The notes under the pieces are model-generated. The model was not told the origin of the DNA, made no database searches, and worked only from the letters and a program-made list of their open reading frames with translations. Shown here in pieces: positions 16,953 to 26,415 of a DNA stretch of 64,000 nt. The stretch's first letter is position 1. The number at the start of each line of letters is the position of its first letter. The position numbers were made by a program, and so were the translations under genes. Source of the DNA: Halospina sp040196175 (lineage in GTDB: Bacteria > Pseudomonadota > Gammaproteobacteria > Pseudomonadales > Oleiphilaceae); the NCBI RefSeq assembly GCF_040196175.1, contig NZ_JBEFNF010000004.1, positions 124,001 to 188,000 of the forward strand, read 5' to 3'.

Positions 16953-17798
16953 GTGTCACGCCTTGTATGGCTGTTCTGCCTGGTTTTTATTTCCACCTCC
17001 GTGATGTCGCTTGAGCTTGAAGGGCCGCGAACCCAGGGGACTCTTTTGAGGGGGAATGTTGCGCCTGGGAGCGAGGTTCATCTCAACGGTGATCCTGTCG
17101 CGATTACGGCTTCCGGGTATTTTGCGGTCGGCTTCGGACGGCAGGCGCAGCTCAGCCATGAGCTGGACGTGGTCTCGCCGGATGGCGAGCGGATCACCCG
17201 CGCCATTGAGTTGGAGGCGCGAGAGTACGACATCCAGCGGGTTGAAGGAGTTCCCCAGGAGACGGTAACCCCTGACGAGCAGGCGCTGGAGCGCATCCGG
17301 GCAGAGGCGCGCCGAGTGCGCGCGGCTCGCAAAGAGCATTCAAAGCGCAGAGACTTTGCGGGCTCCTGGATCTGGCCTGTGGCCGGAACCGTTACGGGTG
17401 TCTATGGCAGTCAGCGCTTCTATAATGGCGAGCCGCGCCAGCCCCATTATGGCATTGATATTGCAGCAGCAAGCGGTACGCCGGTAGCGGCACCGGCAGG
17501 TGGCCGTGTGGTTCTGGTGGAGCCGGATCTCTACTTCTCGGGTGGTACCCTGATCCTGGATCATGGTTACGGTGTTTCCTCCACCTTTCTGCATCTGAGT
17601 GCCATCAACGTGAGCGAGGGTGATGAGGTTAGGCTGGGGGATGTTATTGGCGAAGTGGGGGCCTCGGGTCGAGCCACCGGTCCCCATCTGGACTGGCGCA
17701 TGAACTGGCGGCAGGAGCGGGTGGACCCGATGACGGTGGCGCCGCCTCTGGTCGAAGGCGCTACCACCATGCCCGGAGCGGGCGACAGTAATCAGTAA
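16953..17798 (+). CDS. M23 family metallopeptidase (LytM-type), exported
   Basis: A 281-residue protein. A signal peptide (LVWLFCLVFISTSVMS) is followed by an N-terminal beta domain and a charged helix, then the M23/LytM domain from about residue 150. Zinc motifs are HYGIDIAAASG (H-x-x-x-D) and FLHLS (H-x-H type). All catalytic residues seem present, so it probably cleaves peptidoglycan cross-links or acts in the envelope. The start is GTG at 16953, with GGAG at 16942-16945 spaced 7 bases; the TTG at 16947 is too close to that site. It lies 12 bases before the response regulator gene and may be cotranscribed. Confidence 0.9.
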   Translation: MSRLVWLFCLVFISTSVMSLELEGPRTQGTLLRGNVAPGSEVHLNGDPVAITASGYFAVGFGRQAQLSHELDVVSPDGERITRAIELEAREYDIQRVEGVPQETVTPDEQALERIRAEARRVRAARKEHSKRRDFAGSWIWPVAGTVTGVYGSQRFYNGEPRQPHYGIDIAAASGTPVAAPAGGRVVLVEPDLYFSGGTLILDHGYGVSSTFLHLSAINVSEGDEVRLGDVIGEVGASGRATGPHLDWRMNWRQERVDPMTVAPPLVEGATTMPGAGDSNQ

Positions 17799-17810
17799 AG
17801 GAGTATCTCA

Positions 17811-18434
17811 ATGGCGGAGGCCGAGCAGACGGTCTACATCGTGGAGGATGATGAGGCGGTTCGGGATTCCCTGTCCATGCTGCTGCGTTCGGAAGGGCTT
17901 GCAGTCCAGGGATACGAGCGCGCCACGCGTTTCCTGGAAGACTGGCATGCCGGGATGCAGGGCTGCATTGTGCTGGATATCCGCATGCCTGAAATGGATG
18001 GCATGGAGCTCCAGGAAGAGCTGATTGAACGTGGTTCAACCCTGCCGATCATTTTCGTGACCGGTCATGGAGACGTACCGCTGGCAGTAGAAGCTATGCA
18101 CAAGGGGGCGGTTGACTTCATCGAGAAGCCTTACCGAGAGGATCAGATTCTGGAGAAGATCCGTGGTGCCCTGGCGGCGGATGCGGAACAGCAGCAGGGG
18201 CGTGAACACAAGCGGGCGGTTGAGGATCAGCTGGGCCAGCTTACCCCGCGTGAGCGTGAGATCATGGATCGGATGGTGGCTGGCCAGGCCAACAAGGTCA
18301 TCGCCATTGAGCTCGATATCAGTCAGCGCACTGTGGAAATCCATCGTTCACGGGTCATGCACAAAATGGGCACCCATTCACTGGCGCAGCTGGTGCGCAT
18401 GGTCATGAGCGTGCGGGATGGAGATGGCCAATGA
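17811..18434 (+). CDS. FixJ/NarL-type response regulator
   Basis: A 207-residue transcription factor. The receiver domain (residues 5-120) has the acidic pocket EDD at 12-14, the phosphoacceptor D56 in VLDIRMPEMDG and the conserved Lys in EKPYREDQ. A LuxR-type helix-turn-helix (LTPREREIMDRMVAGQANKVIAIELDISQRTVEIHRSR region, residues 143-180) is at the C terminus. A ribosome site AAAGGAG precedes the ATG. Its last codons overlap the start of the partner kinase by ATGA (18431). Targets are unknown. Confidence 0.93.
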   Translation: MAEAEQTVYIVEDDEAVRDSLSMLLRSEGLAVQGYERATRFLEDWHAGMQGCIVLDIRMPEMDGMELQEELIERGSTLPIIFVTGHGDVPLAVEAMHKGAVDFIEKPYREDQILEKIRGALAADAEQQQGREHKRAVEDQLGQLTPREREIMDRMVAGQANKVIAIELDISQRTVEIHRSRVMHKMGTHSLAQLVRMVMSVRDGDGQ

Positions 18435-19996
18435 CCGCGGTGAGCCAGACGCCCACCGACCCGGAGCAGGCCTGCGTTCTGCTGGTTGATGATAATCCGC
18501 AGAATCTCAAGGTGCTTTACGAAACTCTGCGGGATAAGGGCTATCAGCTGCTCATCGCCAATGATGGCGAAAAGGCGCTGCAGTTGGCACGCCGGCACGA
18601 ACCGGAAGTCATCCTTCTCGATATTATGATGCCCGGCATGGATGGCTACGAGGTGTGCCAGTATTTGCGTGATGATCCCACTACTGTTCTGAGCGCCATC
18701 ATCTTCCTGTCGGCGCTTAATGACATTGATGCCAAGGTCAAGGGCTTCAATATGGGGGGTGCGGATTATATTGCCAAGCCCTTCCAGGCTCAGGAGGTTA
18801 TGGCGCGGGTCGATACCCAGATACGGGTTATCCAGCTTGAGCGTGCCATGCAGGCACGCAACCGTCAGCTTGAGAGTGAACAGACCAGTCTGCTCAATGC
18901 CATATTTGAGGGTATTTACGGACTCGATCCCAATGGTGTGATCACCTTCGCCAACCCTGCAGCAGCCGATATTGCGGGCGCCGAGCAGGAGACTCTCGTG
19001 GGGCGTGATATTGGTGAGCTTCATTTTACGGAACATGCTGGTGACGAAACAGCTCATGCGCAGCGGGCCCTGTGTCGGGATGGCAATGCGGTGCTGCGCC
19101 GTGGCGTGACCATGGCCCGTGCTGATGGCACTACCTTCATGGCGGAATACCGGGCTGCGCCGCGTTTCGAGCAAGATAGGCTGACCGGGAGCGTGCTGGT
19201 TTTCCGGGATATTACCGAGGAACTTGCGCAGGAGCGGGCGCTGGAGGAAACCAGGGATCTGGTCGCCGAGCAGCGTGAGCAGCTCGCCCATGCTTCGCGT
19301 CTCTCCCTGATGGGAGAAATGGCGGCTGGGGTAGCCCACGAGGTGAATCAGCCTCTGACAGCCATCACCAATTACGTGAGCCTTGTTTCGCGCATGATGG
19401 AAAAGGACACTCTTGATCAGGACGCGCTTGCGGAGGTTCTCGAAAAGATTACAGCCCAGTCCCATCGTGCCAGCGAGGTTATCCGCCGTATCCGTCAGTT
19501 CGTGCACCAGCCGGCCACAGGGAAGGAAACTGTGGATGTGGCGCGACTGCTGGCTGAAAGCCGGGAGTTTGCGGAAGTGGATTCACGCAACAACGCGGTC
19601 GCGATTACGCTCTCCATTCCGCCGCATTTGCCTCGGGCTGTAGCGGACCCAGTGCAGGTCCAGCAGGTGGTGCTTAATCTCATTCGTAATGCGCTAGAGG
19701 CGACACGCAACTGTGGTAGTGATGAATCGGTGGAAGTCAGTGCGGAGGTGCTGAACGATGCGGTGCGCATACGCGTGGCGGACCGTGGCTGCGGTCTGCC
19801 CGAGGATGCGGAGGAGCGTCTGTTCCAGCCGTTCTATTCCAACAAGGACGAGGGTATGGGAATTGGCTTGTCATTGTGCCGGAGTCTGATCACCGGCCAG
19901 GGGGGCGAGATCGGATTTGAGCGCCGTGAGGGCGGTGGAACTGTATTCCAGTTCACCCTGCCGCTGGCAGGCGATACCGCCCCCGAACCGGATTGA
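18431..19996 (+). CDS. Hybrid receiver-PAS-histidine kinase
   Basis: A 521-residue kinase. It starts with a receiver domain (phosphoacceptor D64 in VILLDIMMPGMDG). A PAS domain follows at about 155-265, then a dimerisation helix with the phosphorylatable His303 (GEMAAGVAHEVNQPL) and a HATPase_c domain with QQVVLNLIRNALEA, GCGLP and GMGIGLSL boxes. No membrane segment is visible, so it is cytoplasmic. Translational coupling with the FixJ-type gene suggests a cognate pair; the N-terminal receiver could receive phosphate from another kinase. Signal unknown. Confidence 0.92.
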   Translation: MTAVSQTPTDPEQACVLLVDDNPQNLKVLYETLRDKGYQLLIANDGEKALQLARRHEPEVILLDIMMPGMDGYEVCQYLRDDPTTVLSAIIFLSALNDIDAKVKGFNMGGADYIAKPFQAQEVMARVDTQIRVIQLERAMQARNRQLESEQTSLLNAIFEGIYGLDPNGVITFANPAAADIAGAEQETLVGRDIGELHFTEHAGDETAHAQRALCRDGNAVLRRGVTMARADGTTFMAEYRAAPRFEQDRLTGSVLVFRDITEELAQERALEETRDLVAEQREQLAHASRLSLMGEMAAGVAHEVNQPLTAITNYVSLVSRMMEKDTLDQDALAEVLEKITAQSHRASEVIRRIRQFVHQPATGKETVDVARLLAESREFAEVDSRNNAVAITLSIPPHLPRAVADPVQVQQVVLNLIRNALEATRNCGSDESVEVSAEVLNDAVRIRVADRGCGLPEDAEERLFQPFYSNKDEGMGIGLSLCRSLITGQGGEIGFERREGGGTVFQFTLPLAGDTAPEPD

Positions 19997-20016
19997 TGCT
20001 CAGCCGCGGCTGAGCA
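19997..20016. repeat. Perfect 20-bp palindrome between convergent genes
   Basis: TGCTCAGCCGCGGCTGAGCA reads the same on both strands, just after the kinase stop and within the last codons of the convergent MaoC-type gene. It could form a hairpin that ends transcription from both sides, but there is no T-run. Confidence 0.4.
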
Positions 20017-20878
20017 CCCCCTCAAAGTGGGGCGCCGATGCATCCCGGTTCAGAAGCCGGAAGGGCGTTTCACTCTGGCTGCGTTTCCAGGTGAGGATGC
20101 CGCTTCCGGGAATGAAGAATGGTTTCTTGAACTGGGCATCAGCAGTCACCGCTTCCAATTGGCCCTCGGCTTTTTCCATCAGTGCCAGGCAGTGAGCTTT
20201 GCTCCACATGCCATGGGCGATGTTGGCTGGGAATCCAAACGCCTTCGCCGAGAGTGGGTGCAGGTGGATGGGGTTCATATCCCCGGAAACCCGACCGTAT
20301 CGGTAACCGATATTGCCCGGGGCCTGAACCGCGGCCTGACCAGAGAGCATCTGGGGCGCTTCAGGCTGGTCTTTCCTGCTACTTTGCCCGCCGTTGTCGG
20401 TGGCTTGACGATAGAGCAGGGTGCTGTATTCCCGCCAGATGACATGCCCGGCGGCGCTCGCCTGTGTGAGGATGTCGAACTCGATCCCGCGTTCGGTATC
20501 CGCGGCATTGGCAATCCACGCCTGGAGTTCCATGGTCTCGCCCTGGCGGATCGCCCGTTGCTGTTCAATCCGGTTACGCACATGCACAAGCCCCATCAAT
20601 GGCAGCGGGAAGGCGGGGTCGGTCATAAGCCGTATGTGCAGCGGAAACGCTAGTATGTGTGGCCAGGTTATGGGGCAGCGACTGCTGGTCATGAAACCAC
20701 AGACATCACGGTACCGACGGAGTTCTGTAGTGTTAGTGCGTACACCTTCAATATCAGCGCTGAGGCCGGGTATGTCGGCCGCTGACTGGCGGCCACCCTT
20801 GCTACTGGCGAGCAGGGCTCTGCCGTACATGGGCAGCAGGGCGGGGCCACTGAAACGGTAATGGGCTGTCTGGTTCAT
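20000..20878 (-). CDS. MaoC-like dehydratase family protein
   Basis: About 292 residues counted from ATG 20878 (MNQTAHYRFSG); an upstream in-frame ATG at 20929 would add 17 residues. The C-terminal half has the hot-dog fold hydratase motif: VSGDMNPIHLHPLSAKAFGFP followed by HGMWSKAHCLALME, with the catalytic Asp/His (D-x-N-P-x-H). The N-terminal half is a second, poorly conserved hot-dog part. Members hydrate 2-enoyl-CoA or act on acyl chains in fatty acid metabolism. It is divergent from an AraC regulator, which may control it. Confidence 0.8.
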   Translation of the reverse strand: MNQTAHYRFSGPALLPMYGRALLASSKGGRQSAADIPGLSADIEGVRTNTTELRRYRDVCGFMTSSRCPITWPHILAFPLHIRLMTDPAFPLPLMGLVHVRNRIEQQRAIRQGETMELQAWIANAADTERGIEFDILTQASAAGHVIWREYSTLLYRQATDNGGQSSRKDQPEAPQMLSGQAAVQAPGNIGYRYGRVSGDMNPIHLHPLSAKAFGFPANIAHGMWSKAHCLALMEKAEGQLEAVTADAQFKKPFFIPGSGILTWKRSQSETPFRLLNRDASAPHFEGVLSRG

Positions 20879-21052
20879 AAGCGTCCGGTTTGTGTCTGGG
20901 CTGAGAGCCGTTTTGCAGGTGGATGTCATCTGGGCCAATCGGCCTGTATGATGAGGTGAAGAATGCACACAGTCTGTGACAGCGTCAATTGCGCGAAAAC
21001 CGGCGCTGCACGACACTCGAGTCAAAACAACAATAGGCCGGGAAGTGACAAT

Positions 21053-22084
21053 ATGCAGGAACAAAGGGACTCAGGGGTCCTGTTTCGGCTGGTTTATCAG
21101 GCGATGCAAAAGGCGGGCGTCGATACTGACGTAATTTTCCGTCGACTGGGAGTGGATGAAAACTACCTTCAGCGGGAGAATCTGAGAACACCGCACGCCG
21201 CTCAGGTTCTGTTCTGGCAAGTGGTTGAGGACGTCACCGGGGATCCGGATATCGGCCTGCATCTGGGCTTGCATGTGCCTACCTACAAAGGGCAAGTGCT
21301 GGAATATCTGTTCCTCTCCAGTCCCACTTTCGGCGATGGGCTCAGGCGGGCGAAGAACTATCAGCGTCTGCTCACCGATGCCGCGGACCTTGAGTTGCAC
21401 GAGCACGGCGGAGAGTCGTGTCACCTTGTTCTGAATGCCGCGGCTGAGGAAATCCGGCGGATCGGTCACTTTTCCGAGTGCTTTGTTCAGGGTGTGCTGA
21501 CTTTCTTCAACTCAGTCACGGACGGTCAATTCCGACCCTCGGCCGTTCATTTCGAACATGAACGCAGTCAGGGTCAGGATCGGGTCGCTGAAATTCTGGG
21601 CTGTTCGGTACGTTTCGGACAGGGCGAGACACGGCTGTACTTTCCGGCCAATCTTCTGACGCACCCCTCGCCGCACCACGAACCCGGGTTGCTGGCACTG
21701 CATGAGCGCTTTGCAAGTGAGCAGGTTGCCGAACTCGAGAAGCAGGATATTGTCGGGGATGTGGAGCGGCTGGTAGCGCAACAGCTGGACTCGGGCGAAG
21801 TGACGCTGGATGCGGTGGCAACGCGCCTCAACATGAAGCCACGGACTCTGCGCACGCGACTCACCGAGGCCAATACTTCCTTCAATCAGGTCGTCTCTCA
21901 GTTCCGGTACCGGCTGGCGTGTCGGCTGCTGGCAGCCACGAATGAATCCATCGACGAGATTGTCTATCTGACAGGCTTTTCCGAACCCAGCACCTTCTAT
22001 CGTGCCTTCAAGCGCTGGTCAGGCATGACTCCCATTGAGTACCGGCGCCAATCCGCTGAGCGTGACGAGGCGATGGCCACCTGA
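21053..22084 (+). CDS. AraC family transcriptional regulator
   Basis: A 343-residue regulator. The N-terminal ligand-binding part resembles the AraC-type arabinose-binding-like domain found in OruR/ArgR-like members, and the C-terminal HTH_18 region (about residues 238-335) carries LDAVATRLNMKPRTLRTRL and TGFSEPSTFYRAFKRWSG. The ATG at 21053 is chosen because GGAAGTG precedes it and the N-terminal domain starts there; 30 upstream codons in the same frame read as leader. The MaoC-type gene is divergent from it, so that gene or fatty acid metabolism may be the target. Effector unknown. Confidence 0.9.
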   Translation: MQEQRDSGVLFRLVYQAMQKAGVDTDVIFRRLGVDENYLQRENLRTPHAAQVLFWQVVEDVTGDPDIGLHLGLHVPTYKGQVLEYLFLSSPTFGDGLRRAKNYQRLLTDAADLELHEHGGESCHLVLNAAAEEIRRIGHFSECFVQGVLTFFNSVTDGQFRPSAVHFEHERSQGQDRVAEILGCSVRFGQGETRLYFPANLLTHPSPHHEPGLLALHERFASEQVAELEKQDIVGDVERLVAQQLDSGEVTLDAVATRLNMKPRTLRTRLTEANTSFNQVVSQFRYRLACRLLAATNESIDEIVYLTGFSEPSTFYRAFKRWSGMTPIEYRRQSAERDEAMAT

Positions 22085-22161
22085 GCTCGGAAGATGTCAT
22101 AACCCTGTCACCTCCCACTGGCATCCTGAGTTGGATAGTGAAAAGTAACCGGGAGGTTGCC

Positions 22162-22251
22162 ATGGGCGAATACGAAGAAGAACTGCTGGAGCTTGGCCTG
22201 CAGGTTGACGAGATTGAGGAGGTTGAATGCGACGACGGCATCGACCTCTGA
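22162..22251 (+). CDS. Small acidic ORF (29 codons), unknown
   Basis: An open frame of 29 codons, too short for ordinary gene calling. It is preceded by GGGAGG (22151-22156), a strong ribosome site 5 bases from the ATG. The product is very acidic, with Glu-rich start EYEEELLELG and end ECDDGIDL, and has one Cys. The stop lies one base before the stop of the convergent AraC gene. No similarity is recognised. The strong ribosome site and compact placement favour a real small protein, but no codon-bias test is possible here. Confidence 0.45.
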   Translation: MGEYEEELLELGLQVDEIEEVECDDGIDL

Positions 22252-22252
22252 C

Positions 22253-23296
22253 TCAGCGCGCCATTCCATATCGGCGCCGGTATCGGCCGGGACTGCATCG
22301 GTACCATCGGCGGAACGCGCCGTGGAAGGCGCTGGGGTTTGCGAATCCGACCAGCGAGGCAATGTCCGAAAACGACAGTGGTGTGCCGCGCACATAGTCC
22401 TCCGCCAGTTCCCGCCGGGTCTGGTCCACCAGGGTTCGGTAGGTTATGCCTTCCTGTTCCAGCGCTCGCCGCAGCCCCCATTCCGTGGTTCCCAGAGCCA
22501 GCGCTACAGCTCCCATTGTCGGCGGTGTTGACCCCATTCGCTGCGCAATGGCCTCGCGGACGCGCTCTGTTGTGCTCTGCCCCCAAGCCAGCCTCTGTCG
22601 CTCTGTCTCACAATACTGGCACAGCTCCTGGAAGAGAGCACTCTGAGCCAGGCGGTTGGGGCGCGAGGCCGTCTCCGGTGCCAACTCAACGCGGTTATGC
22701 GTTGCCTTAAATGAAACTGGAGAGCCGAACCATTGGGTGTAACGCCTTGCGTTGGGCGGTTCTGCGTATTCAATGTTGACTTTTGAAGGCGGCGGAGCCT
22801 GCTCATCGAGTTCCCGCAGTAATGCCATCCAGCCGGCAAGGATCGAATCCACCACGAAGCAATTGTAGCGATTGTAGGGACTGATGGAGTAGAAAACGGC
22901 ATTCAGTCCGCCATCGGCTTCGCGCGAGGTGTGCGATTGGCCGCGGCTGTTATAGCTCATCAGGCGTTCATAGCGCACCAGGGTTTCCAGCGCCTCTCCT
23001 AGAGAGGGCGCACTGGCAGCTGCCATGCCGGCTAGGCCGAGATCCGTCATGCGGGTGTGATGCCCAAAGTCCAGCCCCAATGCCGGGTCGCCGGTTATCT
23101 GAATGGCGGCGTGACCCATGCGCATGAACCGGGGAATGCTGATGCGGGCGCCGGGCGTGTTCAGCAGCCGTCGCGAGACCCGGTAGCGGGCCAACCAGGG
23201 GCCGGGCTCATGACCTCGGTTGCGTAACGTGCGTGCCATGACCGCTACATGGTTGATACTGATGTCTCCAAGCCGGTTGGCGCGGCTATTGACCAT
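22253..23296 (-). CDS. AraC family transcriptional regulator (OruR/ArgR type)
   Basis: A 347-residue regulator beginning MVNSRANRLGDISINH. The N-terminal domain (to about 200) is the AraC arabinose-binding-like type; the C-terminal helix-turn-helix spans about 245-345, with TTEWGLRRALEQEGITYR and VGFANPSAFHGAFRRW. The frame stays open far upstream (to base 24967), but the start at 23296 fits the domain. It is divergent from fadH across 96 bases holding repeated CCAA-type sequence (ACCAATTTGGT at 23321-23331). Control of fadH is likely, inferred from position. Confidence 0.88.
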   Translation of the reverse strand: MVNSRANRLGDISINHVAVMARTLRNRGHEPGPWLARYRVSRRLLNTPGARISIPRFMRMGHAAIQITGDPALGLDFGHHTRMTDLGLAGMAAASAPSLGEALETLVRYERLMSYNSRGQSHTSREADGGLNAVFYSISPYNRYNCFVVDSILAGWMALLRELDEQAPPPSKVNIEYAEPPNARRYTQWFGSPVSFKATHNRVELAPETASRPNRLAQSALFQELCQYCETERQRLAWGQSTTERVREAIAQRMGSTPPTMGAVALALGTTEWGLRRALEQEGITYRTLVDQTRRELAEDYVRGTPLSFSDIASLVGFANPSAFHGAFRRWYRCSPGRYRRRYGMAR

Positions 23297-23392
23297 AAAA
23301 CCAATTCCAAAATAATCCAAACCAATTTGGTCGTATTGTAGCATCAGGACCACGTGCGTACTTTGTGAGGCATCCAGAATAAGGAGACCGCC

Positions 23393-25438
23393 ATGACCCA
23401 GAACCCATCCGACAGCAACGCCTATCCGCATCTTCTGCAGCCACTTGATCTGGGCTTCACCCAGCTCCGCAACAGGGCCCTTATGGGCTCTATGCATACC
23501 GGTCTGGAGGAGGCGCCCAATGGCTTCGAGCGCCTGGGGGCGTTCTACGCGGAACGGGCGCGCAGTGTGGGGCTCATCGTCACCGGTGGCATTGGGCCGA
23601 ACCCGGAAGGGGCGGTCATGAAGGGCGCCGCTAAAATGGATACCGAGGAGGAAGCTCGGGAACATCGCATCGTTACCGATCACGTACACCAGGCCGGCGG
23701 CAAGATCTGCATGCAGATCCTGCACACTGGTCGCTACGCCTACTCTCCGGATCTTGTGGCGCCGTCGGCCATCCAGGCTCCCATCAACCCCTTCACACCC
23801 AGGGCCCTGGAAACGGACGAGGTTGAGAAACAGATCGACGATTACGCCAACTGTGCACGCCTGGCACGCGAGGCCGGCTATGACGGCGTCGAGATCATGG
23901 GCTCGGAGGGCTACTTCATCAACCAGTTCATCGCCCGGCGCACCAACCACCGCACTGACAAGTGGGGCGGTTCGTTTGAGAACCGCATCCGGCTGCCGCT
24001 GGAGATCATTCGCCGCGTGCGTGAGGTCGTGGGCGAGGACTTCATCATCATCTATCGACTCTCCATGATCGATCTGGTGGATGAGGGCAGCACCTGGGAA
24101 GAGGTGGTGCACCTGGCCAAGGAAGTAGAGAAGGCCGGCGCCAACATCATCAATTCCGGCATCGGCTGGCACGAATCCCGGGTACCGACCATCGCCACCA
24201 TGGTGCCGCGTGGGGCCTTCAGTAAGGTGACGGCGCGCCTTAAAGGCCAAGTCAGCATTCCATTGGTGACCACCAACCGCATCAATATGCCGGATCTGGC
24301 GGAGAAGGTGATCGCTGAAGGAGATGCCGACATGGTTTCCATGGCGCGCCCCTTCCTCGCGGACGGCGACCTGATTGCTAAAGCAGCGGACGATCGCGCG
24401 GATGAGATCAACACCTGCATCGCCTGCAACCAGGCCTGCCTGGACCATACCTTTCAGGGCAAGCTTACCTCCTGCCTCGTGAATCCGCGTGCCTGTCATG
24501 AGACGGAGTTGGTCTATGAGCCGGTCGATCAGGCGAAACGCATCGCGGTCGTCGGCGCCGGTCCTGCGGGTTTGGCCGCTGCCACAGTGGCGGCCGAGCG
24601 CGGTCACCAGGTGCACCTGTTCGATTCCGCCAATGAGGTCGGCGGCCAGTTCAATATGGCCAAGAAGATCCCCGGCAAGGAAGAGTTCCACGAGACACTG
24701 CGCTACTACCGGCGGATGATTGAGAAGTACAGGGTGAACCTGCACCTGAACACCAGGGCGACAAAGGAAACGCTGGCCGGGCAGGGCTATGACGAGATTC
24801 TGATGGCGACGGGCGTCTATCCGCGTACACCGGAGATTCCGGGAATCGATCATCCCTCCGTCCTGGGCTACATCGATGTTCTGAAGAAGGAGGCGCCGGT
24901 AGGCCGCCGCGTGGCGGTGATGGGTGCCGGCGGTATCGGCTTCGACGTTTCCGAATATCTGACGCATGAGGGAGCGTCACCGTCGCTGGATCCGGAGCAC
25001 TTCATGAAAGAGTGGGGTGTTGACGTCAGCGTGGAAACCCCGGGGGGCGTGGAAGGTCTGCAGCCCAACCCACCAACACCGCCACGCGAGGTCGCGCTGC
25101 TTCAGCGCAAGACCTCCAAACCGGGTAAGGGCCTGGGCAAGACCACTGGCTGGATTCACCGGAGCTCGCTGAAAATGCGCAACGTGCGCATGATTCCCAG
25201 TGTCGAGTATCACCACATCGATGACGAAGGGCTGCATGTAAGCATCGATGGCGAGCCCCAGGTGCTGGCGGTGGACAACATCATCGTTTGCACTGGCCAG
25301 GAACCGCTCCGTGAGCTCCAGGCGGATCTTGAGAATGCCGGCGAGACGGTCACTCTGATCGGTGGTTCGGATGTGGCCGCGGAGCTGGATGCCAAGCGTG
25401 CCATTGATCAGGGCAGTCGGGTGGCCGCAGCACTTTGA
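23393..25438 (+). CDS. fadH: 2,4-dienoyl-CoA reductase (NADPH), FMN/4Fe-4S/FAD
   Basis: A 681-residue enzyme of the Old Yellow Enzyme / dienoyl-CoA reductase family. The N-terminal FMN barrel (about 10-335) has the HTGRYAY and EIMGSEGYFINQF blocks. The [4Fe-4S] cysteines are at residues 342, 345, 349 and 361 (CIACNQACLDHTFQGKLTSC). The C-terminal NAD(P)/FAD domain has VVGAGPAGLAAATVAAERG and GAGGIGFDVSEYL. Length and motifs match FadH. It reduces 2,4-dienoyl-CoA during unsaturated fatty acid oxidation. GGAG sits 6 bases before the ATG. Confidence 0.95.
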   Translation: MTQNPSDSNAYPHLLQPLDLGFTQLRNRALMGSMHTGLEEAPNGFERLGAFYAERARSVGLIVTGGIGPNPEGAVMKGAAKMDTEEEAREHRIVTDHVHQAGGKICMQILHTGRYAYSPDLVAPSAIQAPINPFTPRALETDEVEKQIDDYANCARLAREAGYDGVEIMGSEGYFINQFIARRTNHRTDKWGGSFENRIRLPLEIIRRVREVVGEDFIIIYRLSMIDLVDEGSTWEEVVHLAKEVEKAGANIINSGIGWHESRVPTIATMVPRGAFSKVTARLKGQVSIPLVTTNRINMPDLAEKVIAEGDADMVSMARPFLADGDLIAKAADDRADEINTCIACNQACLDHTFQGKLTSCLVNPRACHETELVYEPVDQAKRIAVVGAGPAGLAAATVAAERGHQVHLFDSANEVGGQFNMAKKIPGKEEFHETLRYYRRMIEKYRVNLHLNTRATKETLAGQGYDEILMATGVYPRTPEIPGIDHPSVLGYIDVLKKEAPVGRRVAVMGAGGIGFDVSEYLTHEGASPSLDPEHFMKEWGVDVSVETPGGVEGLQPNPPTPPREVALLQRKTSKPGKGLGKTTGWIHRSSLKMRNVRMIPSVEYHHIDDEGLHVSIDGEPQVLAVDNIIVCTGQEPLRELQADLENAGETVTLIGGSDVAAELDAKRAIDQGSRVAAAL

Positions 25439-25519
25439 ATCAGCGATTCCCGTGCTCGGCCGTGATCCGGTAGACTGTGGGGATGTTACCCACGGGCTAC
25501 CGGCGGACTAAGGCGGTTG

Positions 25520-26404
25520 ATGGAGACTTTCAAGAACATTGGTGTGATAGGGCGCATGGGCAGTGTCAAGGTTGTAGAGACGCTGCGCAGGCTCAAGAGC
25601 TACCTCATTGAAAACGACTACCAGGTGGTGCTGGAGGCCGATACCGCCTCTGTGCTGCCCGGCCATGGGCTGCAGGTGGCCAGCAAGAAGCTGATTGGCG
25701 AAATCTGCGATCTGGCCATCGTCGTTGGCGGCGACGGCAGCCTTCTGGGCGCCGTGCGGGACCTGGCTAAATCGAACATCCCGATTCTCGGGGTCAACCG
25801 TGGGCGACTCGGCTTTCTCACCGATATCTCGCCGGATGAACTTGAAACCCGGCTGAACGCCGTTCTGGAAGGGGACTACATCCAGGAGCGGCGTTTTATG
25901 CTGGATACCGAGATCAAGCGCAACGGCGAGCCCACGGGCTTCGGCACCGCGCTCAATGATGTGGTTCTGCATCCGGGGCGATCCACTCGGATGATCGGGT
26001 TTGATCTCTACATCGAGGGCCAGTTCGTTTACAGCCAGCGTTCTGATGGGCTTATTGTCTCCACCCCCACCGGTTCCACTGCCTATGCCCTGTCCGGGGG
26101 CGGGCCTATCATGCATCCCAAGCTGGATGCCATTGTGCTGGTGCCTATGTTCCCGCACACGCTGAGCAGTCGGCCGATCGTCGTGGACGGCAACAGCGAG
26201 ATCAAGCTGATTGTTGACGAGGCCAACGAAGCTTGGCCCCAGATCAGCTGTGATGGTCAGAAGGAGCTCTCCTGCGGTCCGGGTGATGCTATTTCCATCG
26301 CTAAGCGCCCCTTCCGCCTGAATCTGATTCATCCCAGTGACCACAACTTCTACGCGACCTGCCGCGAGAAACTGGGCTGGGCCAGCACCATTGCAGCAAG
26401 CTGA
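25520..26404 (+). CDS. nadK: NAD kinase
   Basis: A 294-residue ATP-NAD kinase. The GGDGSLL motif is present near residue 72, followed by GVNRGRLGFLTD and the second diagnostic block TPTGSTAYALSGGGPI (about 187-202). The enzyme makes NADP from NAD. ATG at 25520 is chosen over the TTG three bases upstream, with TAAGG as ribosome site. A metallophosphoesterase gene follows after 11 bases, so the two probably share a transcript. Confidence 0.96.
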   Translation: METFKNIGVIGRMGSVKVVETLRRLKSYLIENDYQVVLEADTASVLPGHGLQVASKKLIGEICDLAIVVGGDGSLLGAVRDLAKSNIPILGVNRGRLGFLTDISPDELETRLNAVLEGDYIQERRFMLDTEIKRNGEPTGFGTALNDVVLHPGRSTRMIGFDLYIEGQFVYSQRSDGLIVSTPTGSTAYALSGGGPIMHPKLDAIVLVPMFPHTLSSRPIVVDGNSEIKLIVDEANEAWPQISCDGQKELSCGPGDAISIAKRPFRLNLIHPSDHNFYATCREKLGWASTIAAS

Positions 26405-26415
26405 ATGGGGCACGC

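Noticed and set aside
23297..24967. Open minus-strand frame that extends the AraC gene upstream to a 904-codon frame, antisense to fadH
   Set aside because: Its residues beyond 23296 have no domain and mirror the fadH coding strand; a shadow of fadH codon bias.
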